Shown: positions 1 to 7,651 of the stretch, one piece after another
Position numbering within the stretch: position 1 is the stretch's first letter
Layout of the letters: every line of letters starts with the position of its first letter
Origin: Acetobacteraceae bacterium
Lineage (GTDB): Bacteria; Pseudomonadota; Alphaproteobacteria; Acetobacterales; Acetobacteraceae
Length of the DNA: 35,244 nt
Direction of reading: 5' to 3'
Assembly: GCA_947455205.1 (NCBI GenBank)
Contig: CANGNF010000047.1
Span: 1 to 35,244 of the forward strand
Notes under the pieces: model-generated
Told to the model about the DNA's origin: nothing
Database searches by the model: none
Seen by the model: the letters and a program-made list of their open reading frames with translations, nothing else
Position numbers and translations under genes: made by a program

Positions 1-737
1 GGGCGCTGTCGGGCCGGGCCGGCGGCCTGGTGCCGCACGGCGGGCGTGGTGGCGCAGAGCTGGTCCGGCAGCGTCGAGGCAGTAGCCAGCCGTGCGGCGG
101 GGCGTGGTGCCGGGCGGGTGCGCGCCGCCTCGGCCCGGGGCGGCGGGGCCAGGGCGACGAGGGTACGGGCCTGGCGCGCCCGGGGGGGCGAGGCGATGGC
201 GGCGGTGCGTTGCGCGGCCCGGGGGGGCGAGGCGATGGTCTCGGGGCTGGCGATGGGGCGCGGCGCGGCGGCGCCGGGCGCGATGGTGCTGGCCTGCACC
301 CAGTTAGGCGCGGGCAAGGGCAGCAGGGCGCCGAAGCCGGCGGTATCCGGCGCGGCGACGGGAGCGCTGGGCGCGGCCTCCGCGCTGGTGCCGAAGCTGA
401 GGGTGGCGACCTGGGGCGCCGGCTCGCCGATCACGGGCTGCCACGCGGCGACATGGCGCGGCGCTTCCGGCACCAGGCGGATGTTCAGCATGAAGGCCAG
501 GAACACCACGGCGACCGAGGCCAGCGCCAGCAGCGGCCGGCCACGCGCGACCGCGGCCTCGGTCGCCGGCTCGTCGCCGTTCACGTAGTCCGGGTCCATG
601 TACCAGGGGGTATGGGCCTGGAAACGCGGCCCACCGGCGCGGGCGTCGTATTCCGCCCAGACCGCTTCCCAGTCATTCGTCCGTATCTGCATCGCCACGT
701 TTTCCAGCCGATGGTGCTGGAACCGGTTTAGATGCAT
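1..737 (-). CDS. Single-pass membrane protein with Pro/Ala-rich tail (C-terminus outside window)
   Basis: This frame stays open from an ATG at 737 to the left edge, about 245 residues, so the 3' end is missing. Residues 1-65 are polar and rich in Trp and Tyr (NDWEAVWAEYDARAG). Residues about 68-88 form one hydrophobic helix (LLALASVAVVFLAFML). The rest is a low-complexity Ala/Pro/Arg tail with two copies of IASPPRA 13 residues apart. The layout (short cytoplasmic head, one helix, disordered periplasmic tail) resembles an anti-sigma or envelope-spanning protein, but no family is recognised. An alternative start is the internal ATG 15 codons later (MQIRTNDW). No strong ribosome site precedes either start. 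A plus-strand reading of the same DNA is only low-complexity shadow. Confidence 0.6.
   Translation of the reverse strand, partial: MHLNRFQHHRLENVAMQIRTNDWEAVWAEYDARAGGPRFQAHTPWYMDPDYVNGDEPATEAAVARGRPLLALASVAVVFLAFMLNIRLVPEAPRHVAAWQPVIGEPAPQVATLSFGTSAEAAPSAPVAAPDTAGFGALLPLPAPNWVQASTIAPGAAAPRPIASPETIASPPRAAQRTAAIASPPRARQARTLVALAPPPRAEAARTRPAPRPAARLATASTLPDQLCATTPAVRHQAAGPARQR
178..238. repeat. 22-bp direct repeat pair inside the Pro/Ala-rich tail
   Basis: Two identical 22-bp copies lie at 178-199 and 217-238, starting GCCCGGGGGGG and ending GAGGCGATGG. They are 39 bp apart, exactly 13 codons, so the duplication keeps the reading frame and gives a repeated IASPPRA motif in the minus-strand protein. 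Confidence 0.85.
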
Positions 738-883
738 CGCGCCCAAAAATGCAACCTAAAGTTGCCGCCGCTCGACGGAAGAGATGACGTTAAACAACAG
801 GTTAACGCCACTGCGGCCGACCGGTGGTGACCGAGGACACCACCCCTGCGTGTACCCGGCCCCGGCCGGTGGTCCGCCGCGTC

Positions 884-914
884 ATGCCGGCCCGGCATGT
901 ATCCGGGCCGGCAT
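884..914. terminator. Perfect 12-bp hairpin downstream of deacetylase gene
   Basis: ATGCCGGCCCGG at 884-895 pairs with CCGGGCCGGCAT at 903-914 around a 7-nt loop. It lies about 45 nt beyond the stop of the minus-strand deacetylase. No T-run follows on either strand, so a classic intrinsic terminator is not proven. It may work as an mRNA end-stabilising stem or a weak terminator between the deacetylase and the next minus-strand gene. Confidence 0.5.
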
Positions 915-958
915 CTGCCGGGCTTCGCGCCCGGCGTGCCAACGGCGCCGCCCTTGGC

Positions 959-1843
959 TCAGGCCTTGATGCCCGCGCCCTTCTGGTACCAGTCCAGCAT
1001 CTGCTCGCCGTTCCAGTGCAGCACGCCGCTGTGCTTGGCGACGTGCTCGTAGAACTTCTCCAGGTACTTGATCCGGTGCGGCTGGCCCGAGATGTACGGG
1101 TGGATTGCCAGCGACATGATCTTGGCCCGCTCGGCGCTTTCCTCGTACAGCCGGTCGAACTGGTCGATCGCGCGCTTGAGCAGGTAGTCGCTCTCATGGT
1201 GCTGCACGATCATCATGGGGATGTCGTTCAGCTCCACCGTGTAGGGCAGCGTCACCAGCGGGCCCTTGTCGGTGCGGATCGTGGTCGGCTCGTCGTCGTA
1301 GACCCAGTCGCCGATGTACTTCACGCCGGCTTCCACCAGCAGCTCCGGCGTCTCGAAGGTCTGGGTCAGCCCCGGGCCAAGCCAGCCGACGGGGCGCTTG
1401 CCGGTGAACTTCTCCAGCCGGTCCTGGCTGCGCATGATCATGGCGCGCTGGTCGGGTTCCTTGTGGATCGGCCCCTGTTCCCAGCTGTGGCCCATGAACT
1501 CCCAGCCGGCGTCCAGCGCCTGCTTGGCCACGCGCTCGTAGTCCTCCACCACGCGGGCGTTGATGCTGAGCGTGGGCGCGATGCCGAGCTTTTCGTACAG
1601 CTTGAAGAAGCGCCAGACGCCGACGCGCATGCCGTATTCGTGCCAGCCCCAGTTGGGCACATCCGGCAGCAGCACCTGGCCGGTCGGCGCCGGGATCACC
1701 TGGCGGGCCATGGGCTTGGAGATGTCCCAGACCTCCAGGTTGACGATGCTCCAGACCACCATGCGGTTGCCGCCGGGCAGCTTCATCGGCGGACGGTCGA
1801 CAATGGCGGAGTATTCGTGGCGGTCGCGCGGGGCCATGCTCAT
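959..1843 (-). CDS. Polysaccharide deacetylase (NodB-fold) family hydrolase, PuuE-like
   Basis: A 294-residue protein of the carbohydrate esterase 4/NodB superfamily, subgroup close to cofactor-independent allantoinase PuuE. Recognisable parts are the opening strand MVVWSIVNLEVW, the segment GWEFMGHSWEQG that carries the family histidine, the WLGPGLTQTFETPELL segment, and SLAIHPYISGQPHR near the C-terminus, which is the typical last metal/active-site His motif. The classic TFDDG motif is not visible, as is common in the PuuE-like branch, so the substrate (an N-acyl group or a cyclic amide) cannot be named. AGGAG sits 8 nt before the chosen ATG. The gene is divergent from a TctC solute-binding protein with about 100 nt between them, which suggests a shared uptake and hydrolysis theme. 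Confidence 0.85.
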   Translation of the reverse strand: MSMAPRDRHEYSAIVDRPPMKLPGGNRMVVWSIVNLEVWDISKPMARQVIPAPTGQVLLPDVPNWGWHEYGMRVGVWRFFKLYEKLGIAPTLSINARVVEDYERVAKQALDAGWEFMGHSWEQGPIHKEPDQRAMIMRSQDRLEKFTGKRPVGWLGPGLTQTFETPELLVEAGVKYIGDWVYDDEPTTIRTDKGPLVTLPYTVELNDIPMMIVQHHESDYLLKRAIDQFDRLYEESAERAKIMSLAIHPYISGQPHRIKYLEKFYEHVAKHSGVLHWNGEQMLDWYQKGAGIKA

Positions 1844-1942
1844 GCGGCGTTCTCCTGTAGGCAGGCGAGGTTAGGGTTGGGCCGGCGCGTGGACAAGCCG
1901 CGCCGCAGCGGGGCAGATTGGCGGCAACGGAGGAATGCCCAG

Positions 1943-2920
1943 ATGACCGAACGCCGCCAAGCCGGCCGCCGTGCGACCTTGGCGCTGCCCGCGCTGCTGC
2001 TGGCGCCGGGCGCGCGGGCGCAGGCGGCCTGGCCGGACCAGCCGATCCGGCTGATCTCCACCGGCTCGCCCGGCAGTTCCACCGACGTGCTGGCCCGCCT
2101 GGTGGCGGAGGGGCTGGCGGCGCGGCTGGGGCAGCCCTTTCCGGTGGATGCGCGGCCGGGGGCGGATGGGTTGATCGGCGCGCAGGCCTTCGTGCAGGCC
2201 ACGCCCGGGACGGCGCTGTTCTTCACCAATGCCGGCACCATCACCACGCTGCCGCTGATGCATGACCGCCTGCCCTACGACACCACGGCCGACCTGGCGC
2301 CGATTGCGCCGACCTGCACCGACTTCCTGGCCTACGCGGTGCACAGCGCCTTTCCCGCACGGACCCTGGCGGAGATGTTCGAGCGTGTCCGGGCCGAGCC
2401 CGGCAAGCACAGCTGGTCCTCGGCGCCCGGCGGCACCTACCTGCTGACGCTGGCCTGGCTGAAGCAGCAGGGGCTGGACATGCCCTTCATCAGCTACCGC
2501 GTGACCACCCAGGGGGTGACGGATACCGCGGCCGGGCGCGTGGCGATGACGGTGCAGCCGCTGACCCCGCTGGTGCCGCTGGCGCAGGACAACAAGCTGC
2601 GGATCCTGGCGGTGACGCCCGGCCAGCGGGCGCCGCGCGCACCGGAGGTGCCGACCGCGCGCGAGGCCGGCTTCCCGATGTTGGAGGTGGAGGGCTTTCC
2701 CGGCATGTTCGGCTGGAAGGGCATGCCGCCAGCGCTGCTGGCGCGGCTGAACGCCGACGTGCAGCAGATCATCGCCGCGCCGCAGGTGGTGGAGCGGTTC
2801 CGCGGCCTGGGGCTGGTGCCGCGGCCTTCCACGCCGGCGCAGTTCGCCGCCGACCTGCGCGCGCTGCATGAGAAGCTGGCGGCGGTGGCGCGGGTGTACG
2901 GCGCCCGGCCGCCGGAGTAG
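1943..2920 (+). CDS. TctC/Bug family periplasmic solute-binding protein
   Basis: A 325-residue extracytoplasmic receptor of the tripartite tricarboxylate transporter (Bug) family. The N-terminus MTERRQAGRRATLALPALLL ending in GARAQA is a signal peptide with paired arginines, and cleavage is likely after ARA. The mature protein begins WPDQPIRLIS and keeps the family pattern GSSTDVLARLVAEGL, the YDTTADLAPIA segment and the C-terminal PPALLARLNADVQQI. GGAGG lies 9 nt before the ATG; the open frame extends upstream but without a signal peptide context. No TctA or TctB membrane subunits are nearby, so it is a lone receptor, as is common in Acetobacteraceae and Burkholderiales. The ligand is unknown, probably a carboxylate. 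It is divergent from the deacetylase gene. Confidence 0.9.
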   Translation: MTERRQAGRRATLALPALLLAPGARAQAAWPDQPIRLISTGSPGSSTDVLARLVAEGLAARLGQPFPVDARPGADGLIGAQAFVQATPGTALFFTNAGTITTLPLMHDRLPYDTTADLAPIAPTCTDFLAYAVHSAFPARTLAEMFERVRAEPGKHSWSSAPGGTYLLTLAWLKQQGLDMPFISYRVTTQGVTDTAAGRVAMTVQPLTPLVPLAQDNKLRILAVTPGQRAPRAPEVPTAREAGFPMLEVEGFPGMFGWKGMPPALLARLNADVQQIIAAPQVVERFRGLGLVPRPSTPAQFAADLRALHEKLAAVARVYGARPPE

Positions 2921-2971
2921 CGGCGGGCGCGGTTCGGCGCCACAGGCGGGGTTTGTCGCGCGTCCGCTGAA

Positions 2972-3029
2972 GCGTCTGAAGCGGGTCGTAAGGGCGGCTG
3001 ATTTACGCCGCCGGTGAATCATCAGACGC
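2972..3029. repeat. Nested inverted repeat after TctC gene
   Basis: GCGTCTGA at 2972-2979 pairs with TCAGACGC at 3022-3029. Inside, GGCGGC at 2993-2998 pairs with GCCGCC at 3007-3012. It lies 52 nt beyond the TctC stop and no T-run follows, so it may be a non-canonical transcript end or a structured RNA. Confidence 0.45.
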
Positions 3030-3313
3030 CGGTCCATGGCCGCGTGCCCGGCCGCAATGGCGCGGTGGCCGGCGCGTCAGCGGCAGCAGGCACCGGCACC
3101 GGCACAGCGGCTTGTCGTCGCGGCCCCGGGCGATGATGCCCGCCGCTCCGCGTCACCTCGGCTTGCGGCTCGGCTTGCAGCGCAGCCGCCCCGACCGGCG
3201 CCACCGTGGCGATGACCCCGACAATCCGTTCCGCCGCGCCCCTGCTCACACCTCCGCTGTCCGCATGCCGTGTATTCGTCGGCAGAACTCACAGTAACGC
3301 CCGGCGGAGATGT

Positions 3314-3342
3314 GTGACGTGATCAACCCCTGCGCTTAGTAT
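3314..3342 (+). promoter_or_regulatory. Candidate promoter for glycine-rich repeat gene
   Basis: GTGACG at 3314-3319 and TAGTAT at 3337-3342 each match the sigma-70 consensus at four of six positions with a 17-nt spacer, in the least GC-rich part of the intergenic region. The resulting leader would be about 170 nt. This is a consensus match only. Confidence 0.25.
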
Positions 3343-3517
3343 ACGATGTTCTTTATTACGTGCATTTGCGTTCCGGTAGTCGGCACCGCCCCATAAGCTG
3401 CCCTCCATTACTTCACTACTGGCCGAATACCCGGCCGCGCCCAGCCCTGGGCGCGGCGTGGCGGGGTGCGGCCGGCTGCCTGCCGGGACATCGGCACAAC
3501 CCAGGAGGGACCAGCGC

Positions 3518-5738
3518 ATGACCTTACCAACCGGGAACAACGGCTCCAGCGGCGACCAGTACGCCAATGCCTTCGGCGGCGCGGGCGGCGATGGCGGTGC
3601 CGGCGGGCGCGGCGGGCGCGTCAACGCCGCCAATGGTGGGGGCGGCGCATGGCCGGCTGTTCCAGACCAGCCTGGTACTGCCCGCCAACCACCAGGGCCG
3701 CAGCCTCAACGACATTAACGGCCGCAACGGCGGCAATGCCGAGGGCGGCGCCGGCGGTGCCGGTGGTGCCGGCGGCGCGGGTGGCGATGGCGGCACCGCG
3801 GTGGCCGGCAACACCGTGGGCGGGCTGCGCAGCAGCGGCAACGACTTCTCCAGCGGCGATCTCTACGCCTCCGCCAGCGGCGGTGCCGGCGGCAAGGGTG
3901 GCACCGGCGGCGTCGGTGGCGCGGCCCGCGCCGGCAGTGGCGGGGACGCCAGCGGCTACATCTTCGCCGCCAGCCTGACGGTGAACTGCAATCTTGGCCT
4001 GGTGTACCTGGGTGACATCAACGCCGGCGCCGGCGGCCAGGCGCTGGGCGGCGCGGGTGGCGCCGGTGGTGCCGGCGGCAATGGCGGCGCCGGCGGCAAG
4101 GCCGCGGCCGGCAACACGGTGGCGCTGGTGCTGCAGGGCAGCGGCAACGACTTCTTCAGCGGCAACCAGGGCGCGGCGGCGGATGGCGCCAGAGGCGGGG
4201 CGGCCGGCCAGGGCAGCGTGGGCGGCTCGGCCCAGGGCGGCACCGGCGCGGATGCCGTGGGGCATGACTTCGCCGCCGCGGTCCTGGTGGCCGGCAACAA
4301 GGGCACGGTGGAGTTCGGCGATGTGGCGGCCGGCGCCGGCGGCACCGCCCAGGGCGGCGCGGGTGGCGCCGGCGGTGCCGGCGGCCAGGGCGGCGCGGGC
4401 GGCATTGCCGTGGCCGGCAACGGTGTCGGCGGCAGCTTCAGCGGCAACAACAACGACTTCTCCAGCGACGCCATGGCGGCCTCGGCCAATGCCGGCGCCG
4501 GCGGGCGTGGCGGCAAGGGCGGCCTGGGCGGCAGCGCCCAGGGCGGCGACGGCGGCGAGGCGCATGGCCACCTGTTCGAGGCGCTGGTCAGCGTGACCGG
4601 AAATGTCGGCAATGTGCGGGTCGGCAATGTCAGCGGCGGGCGCGGCGGCGACGGCATCGGCGGCGATGGCGGCGCCGGCGGGGCCGGTGGCCATGGCGGG
4701 GCCGGCGGCCTGGCCGGCACCGGCAACAGCGTGGACAGCACGCTGCGCGGCAGCGGCAACGACTTCGGCAGCGGCGACCAGTGGGACTCGGCCAAGGGCA
4801 ATGCCGGTGGCCATGGCGGCAATGGCGGCAACGGCGGCAACGGCGCCGGCGGCGATGGCGGTGACGCCTACGGCCATGTCTTCCTGGCCGGGATGCACAT
4901 CGGCGACAACGCCGGCGGCATCTGGCTGGGCAACGTGACCGCCGGCGACGGCGGCATGGGGCGGGGCGGTGCCGGCGGCGCCGGCGGTGCCGGCGGCAAT
5001 GGCGGCGACGGCGGCATCGCCCTGGCCGGCAACGGCGCCCTGGGTGTGCAGGGCAACGGCAACAGCTTCGGCAGCGGGGCGCTGACCGCGCTGGCCCAGG
5101 GCGGCAAGGGCGCCAATGGCGGCGATGGCGGGGACACCGGCGTAGGCACTTGGGGCGATGGCGGCGACGCCTTCGGCCATGTCTTCGCCACCACGCTGAG
5201 CATCAGCGGCAACCTGGGCACCGTCAGCCTGGGCGACGTCACCGCCGGCAAGGGCGCGCTGGGCGGCACCGCCTTCGGCCATGTCTTCGACGGCGGCGTC
5301 TGGCTGACCGGCAACTACGGCAGCATCGCCTTCGGTGACGTCCATGGCGGCGACGGCGCGGTGGCCGGCGACGCCTACGGCCACCTGTTCTCCGGCAGCA
5401 GCGCGGTGGATGGCAACCACGGTGAGGTCCATATCGGCGAGGTGACCGCGGGTGCCGGGCTGCTGGCCGGCAGCAGCTACTTCCACAGCTTCACCGGCAG
5501 CTTCGAGGCCGATGACAACTGGGGCGACCTGTTCTTCGGCGACCTGGTGAACAGCGGCAGCTTCCAGGTGGACAACAACCACGGCACCATCTGGTTCGAC
5601 GACGTGGTGGACCTGGCGGACTTCGCGGTGGCGGACAATTACGGCGTCATCCACTTCTCCGCCGGCACCGACATCCACGCGATCGAGATCGTCAACAACC
5701 ACGGCTCGATCTACGTCGGCGGCCTGCTCTGGGCCTGA
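3518..5738 (+). CDS. Large glycine-rich repeat protein (apparent frameshift at 3638-3642)
   Basis: AGGAGGG ends 8 nt before the ATG, a strong ribosome site. The first frame reads MTLPTGNNGSSGDQYANAFG and ends at 3718. The remainder of the protein, to 5738, lies in the +1 frame. Removing one G from the G5 run at 3638-3642 joins them into about 739 residues. The body has six units of about 102 residues. Each has a Gly-run (GGAGGAGGAGG), then AGNxV, then GNDFSSGDxYAS, a second Gly-run, then GHxF and a strand-like GNxGxVxxGDV. After about 5260 the Gly-runs vanish and only short strands such as GNYGSIAFGDV remain. No signal peptide, leader or cysteine-rich region is seen. It resembles PE_PGRS-like or beta-solenoid surface proteins, although glycine-rich sequence converges easily. 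The module is shared with the short peptides at 7290 and 7652. Function unknown; likely extracellular structural. Confidence 0.7.
3533..5361 (+). repeat. Six tandem ~303-306 bp coding repeats
   Basis: The motif encoding G/N-N-x-F or its equivalent starts at 3533, 3837, 4143, 4449, 4755 and 5058. The intervals are 304, 306, 306, 306 and 303 bp. All later intervals are multiples of three; only the first is off by one, which is where the frameshift lies. Copies differ at many positions, so the array is not a recent identical amplification. Confidence 0.85.
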
Positions 5739-5746
5739 GGCGATGA

Positions 5747-5777
5747 CCGCCCGGGCGGCAGCGTCCGGGCGGCTTTT
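5747..5777 (+). terminator. Intrinsic terminator after glycine-rich gene
   Basis: CCGCCCGG at 5747-5754 pairs perfectly with CCGGGCGG at 5765-5772 around a 10-nt loop. CTTTT follows directly. It begins 8 nt after the stop of the glycine-rich gene, so that gene is probably transcribed on its own. Confidence 0.8.
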
Positions 5778-5819
5778 CCGCGGAAGGCGCGCGCCGCGGC
5801 CGGTGGATGCCGGCCGCGG

Positions 5820-6695
5820 CTACTCCTCGTCCACCGTATAGGCGTGCCAGCTGACATGGACGACCCGGGCGCGCCGCCGCAGCGTCACGTGCAGCGCGCG
5901 GCCGCCGGTGAAGTGGCCCAGCGTGGGCGGATTGGCCGAGGTCAACAGCGCCGGGGGCAGCCGGTAGTCCTGGGCCGGGTCGGTCGAAACCACCCCGGCC
6001 TCGACCAGGCCAGGTGCCTCGCTGACCACGCAGGGCAGGTGCGTCGCGCCGGCCAGCCGGGCCCCGAAGGCGCGGTGGTAGCCGTTCAGCAGGAAGCCGC
6101 GGCCGCCCACCAGCACCACATGCACGAAGGGGCTGAGCACCGCCAGCCGCGCGCCCGCCAGCATCACCCCGGCCCCGCCGCCGAAGACTCCGAAGCGGGC
6201 GATGCTGAAATCGCCGCGCGGCGAGCGCAGCAGCACGCCGGAGCTGCCCTCCCCCACCGGCGTGGCGGTGCAGTCCAGCGGCGGTGGCCGCAGCGGCAGG
6301 CATAGCGGCATCAGTGCGGCCGGGTCGGTGCCCGGCAGCCCCGCGCACAGCGCCTCGGCATGCGCGGTGGCGATGGTCGGCTGGTGGCAGGCCAGGCGGT
6401 CCAGTTCCACCAGGGCCATTCGCGCGCCGGGCAGCGTGGCCATGGTCTCCGCCATCCAGCCCTGGCGTGCCAGTTCCTCGGCATAAGCGGCACAGTCGTC
6501 CGGCAGCGGCAGCACCTCCGGCATTCCGGCGCCGGGTTGCGCCGGGCCCAGCAGCGCCTGTGCCTGCCGCCAGCGGGCCAGCAGCGCTGCATCGTCGGCC
6601 GCGTCCGGCGGCGGCACGCAGTCCTGCCGCAGGTGCCACAGCGCCTGCTCCGGTTCGGCATAGAAGCCCACGAGGGAAAGCCCTGGCCTTGGCAT
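5820..6695 (-). CDS. Hypothetical protein with ParB/sulfiredoxin-like motif
   Basis: A 291-residue protein starting MPRPGLSLVGFYAEPEQALW. AGGAG lies 6 nt before this ATG; a longer upstream extension of the frame is low-complexity and was rejected. The N-terminal half is alpha-helical with many Ala, Leu and Trp residues. The C-terminal half has a strand-rich core, including LAVLSPFVHVVLVGGRGFLL followed by NGYHR at residues 204-208 and then AFGARLAGATHLPCVV. That stretch resembles the DGxHRxxAAxxxG motif of ParB/Srx-fold proteins, but the match is weak and no catalytic role is claimed. It has no signal peptide or membrane helix, so it is probably cytoplasmic. It sits between the large glycine-rich gene and the glycine-rich peptides, divergent from the peptide operon, so a role in regulating or processing that system is possible but unproven. 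Confidence 0.65.
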   Translation of the reverse strand: MPRPGLSLVGFYAEPEQALWHLRQDCVPPPDAADDAALLARWRQAQALLGPAQPGAGMPEVLPLPDDCAAYAEELARQGWMAETMATLPGARMALVELDRLACHQPTIATAHAEALCAGLPGTDPAALMPLCLPLRPPPLDCTATPVGEGSSGVLLRSPRGDFSIARFGVFGGGAGVMLAGARLAVLSPFVHVVLVGGRGFLLNGYHRAFGARLAGATHLPCVVSEAPGLVEAGVVSTDPAQDYRLPPALLTSANPPTLGHFTGGRALHVTLRRRARVVHVSWHAYTVDEE

Positions 6696-6942
6696 GGCGC
6701 GCTCCTGCTTGCGGGCGGGCAGCCTAGGCGGCGCGGTGGCCGGCCTGCCACGCGCGGGCCGCGGCGTGGCGTGGAAGTGACCACCCTGCCCTCTCAACCA
6801 CCGCGCACCATTTGCATTCCCATGCTCTATTTACGGTCAAGAAACGGGATATATACCGCTACCGAACAGGCTAAAATTTTCGCCGTTCGGAAACCGCTGC
6901 GTGCATCGCCGTCAACTGCGCGTGTCTCTTATTTTGCCTTGA

Positions 6943-6972
6943 TTGACAGCGGTTTGGCGCGGTCCCTAGGGT
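6943..6972 (+). promoter_or_regulatory. Candidate sigma-70 promoter for peptide-exporter operon
   Basis: A perfect TTGACA at 6943-6948 is followed after 18 nt by TAGGGT at 6967-6972, which keeps the first, second and last bases of the -10 consensus. Transcription would give a 5' leader of about 310 nt ahead of the peptide gene. This is a consensus match only. Confidence 0.35.
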
Positions 6973-7211
6973 GCGGGCAACGGCAACGCCGACCAACGGA
7001 GGAAAGCGGCTCGAAGAGCTGAATGCCAGCAGTAGAACGAATAACCACACACTGATGGCACTGCCGATACTTTGACATTCGGGCCTTGAGGCCAGGACAC
7101 GCCGACTTGTTGCTGGCGCGTCGGCCCGCCCAACCATGGCCGCGACCGCCCCTCGGTCGCGTGCCGCGCCCTGCCGCATCAGCCGCGCCCCGCGCGCCGA
7201 TGCCTGCCGAA

Positions 7212-7272
7212 TGCGGTGGCTTGCCGCCGCATGCCCCGGGGGCTTGCCCCCAACCAAAGCCCAGGCCTGGGC
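7212..7272 (+). promoter_or_regulatory. Three consecutive hairpins in 5' leader of peptide gene
   Basis: TGCGGTGG at 7212-7219 pairs with CCGCCGCA at 7224-7231 (one G-U pair, 4-nt loop). GGGGGC at 7238-7243 pairs with GCCCCC at 7246-7251. GCCCAGGCCTGGGC at 7259-7272 is a perfect 14-bp palindrome. The last ends 3 nt before the GAGGAGGA ribosome site of the first peptide gene. They may protect the mRNA end, attenuate transcription or gate translation. Confidence 0.5.
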
Positions 7273-7289
7273 ACGAGGAGGATCCTATA

Positions 7290-7544
7290 ATGAGCAACAT
7301 CACCATGCTGACCGACGCGGAGCTGGATGCCGTGACCGGCGGCATCCTGAACGGCGGGGCCGGCGGCGCCGGCGGCGCGGGCGGGGCGGGTGGCACCGCC
7401 ATCACCGGCAACTCGGCCGGGCTGGTCTGGGGCGGCAGCAACAACTTCTCCAGCGGCCGGCAGACCGCCAACGCCAATGGCGGCGCCGGCGGCGCCGGCG
7501 GCAATGGCGGCAACGTCAGCATCCGGATCAGGCTCGGCTTCTGA
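7290..7544 (+). CDS. Double-glycine-leader glycine-rich peptide 1
   Basis: An 84-residue precursor. Residues 1-18, MSNITMLTDAELDAVTGG, match the double-glycine leader of class II bacteriocins and microcins (the LSxxELxxVxGG pattern), which C39-peptidase exporters cut after GG. The core of 66 residues starts ILNGG, runs through four GGA repeats to TAITGN, then GLVWGGSNNFSSGRQTANAN, a second Gly-run, and a basic strand SIRIRLGF. It has no cysteine, so no lanthionine or disulfide is possible. GGAGGA lies 7 nt before the ATG. HlyD and C39-ABC exporter genes follow. The core matches half of the repeat unit of the large glycine-rich protein at 3518. It could be a secreted structural or amyloid-forming peptide or a microcin; activity cannot be told from sequence. 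Confidence 0.9.
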   Translation: MSNITMLTDAELDAVTGGILNGGAGGAGGAGGAGGTAITGNSAGLVWGGSNNFSSGRQTANANGGAGGAGGNGGNVSIRIRLGF

Positions 7545-7555
7545 CCTGACGCTCG

Positions 7556-7596
7556 GGCGTGGTCCGCAACCGGTGGCAGCCGGTGCGGACCACGCC
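7556..7596 (+). terminator. Long hairpin between the two peptide genes
   Basis: The arm starting GGCGTGGTCCGC at 7556 pairs with the arm ending GCGGACCACGCC at 7596. With the inner CCGG/CCGG pairs and one bulged A it reaches about 17 bp. It starts 11 nt after the first peptide stop and lacks a T-run. It probably stabilises the upstream message or partly stops transcription, setting peptide ratios. A second small palindrome lies at 7619-7632. Confidence 0.55.
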
Positions 7597-7651
7597 GCAG
7601 GCACGACACGTCATCATCGCCCCCGCGGGGGCAATCCAAGGAAACCACATC

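Larger units (their letters stand above)
2921..3517. other. Intergenic region with hairpins and an A/T-rich island
   Basis: No convincing gene is seen in these 597 bases. The short frames present are low-complexity and have no ribosome site. The region holds a nested inverted repeat at 2972-3029 just after the TctC gene and an A/T-richer patch at about 3331-3420, which is the likely promoter area for the glycine-rich gene at 3518. Confidence 0.6.
6696..7289. other. Divergent intergenic region with structured peptide leader
   Basis: 594 bases between the minus-strand hypothetical gene and the first peptide gene. The part from about 6800 to 7080 is clearly richer in A/T than the surroundings, for example a TATATA run near 6850 and AAAATTTT near 6875. 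The part from 7200 to the start codon is packed with hairpins. A ten-codon frame at 7021 has a poorly placed ribosome site and is not called. Confidence 0.6.

Noticed and set aside
30..731. Plus-strand frames at the left edge
   Set aside because: Arg/Gly-rich low complexity. The minus strand has a membrane helix and a sensible N-terminus.
1871..3037. Minus-strand open frame opposite the TctC gene
   Set aside because: Basic, repetitive composition with no domain. The plus strand has a complete solute-binding protein with signal peptide.
3022..3297. Short frames on both strands between the TctC gene and the glycine-rich gene
   Set aside because: Low-complexity Arg/Ala/Pro products without ribosome sites.
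3366..3397. TTGCGT and CATAAG as a promoter pair
   Set aside because: The spacer of 20 nt is too long and both elements are weak.
3621..5702. Minus-strand open frame opposite the glycine-rich gene
   Set aside because: It is the mirror of the glycine repeats and gives only Ala/Val-rich low complexity without a ribosome site.
3518..5738. Mycobacterial PE_PGRS protein
   Set aside because: The Gly-runs look alike, but no PE domain is present and the strand-like GNxGxVxxGDV segments differ. Glycine-rich sequence converges easily.
7021..7053. Ten-codon frame in the peptide operon leader
   Set aside because: The GGAGGA upstream is about 17 nt away from the ATG, too far, and nothing supports translation.
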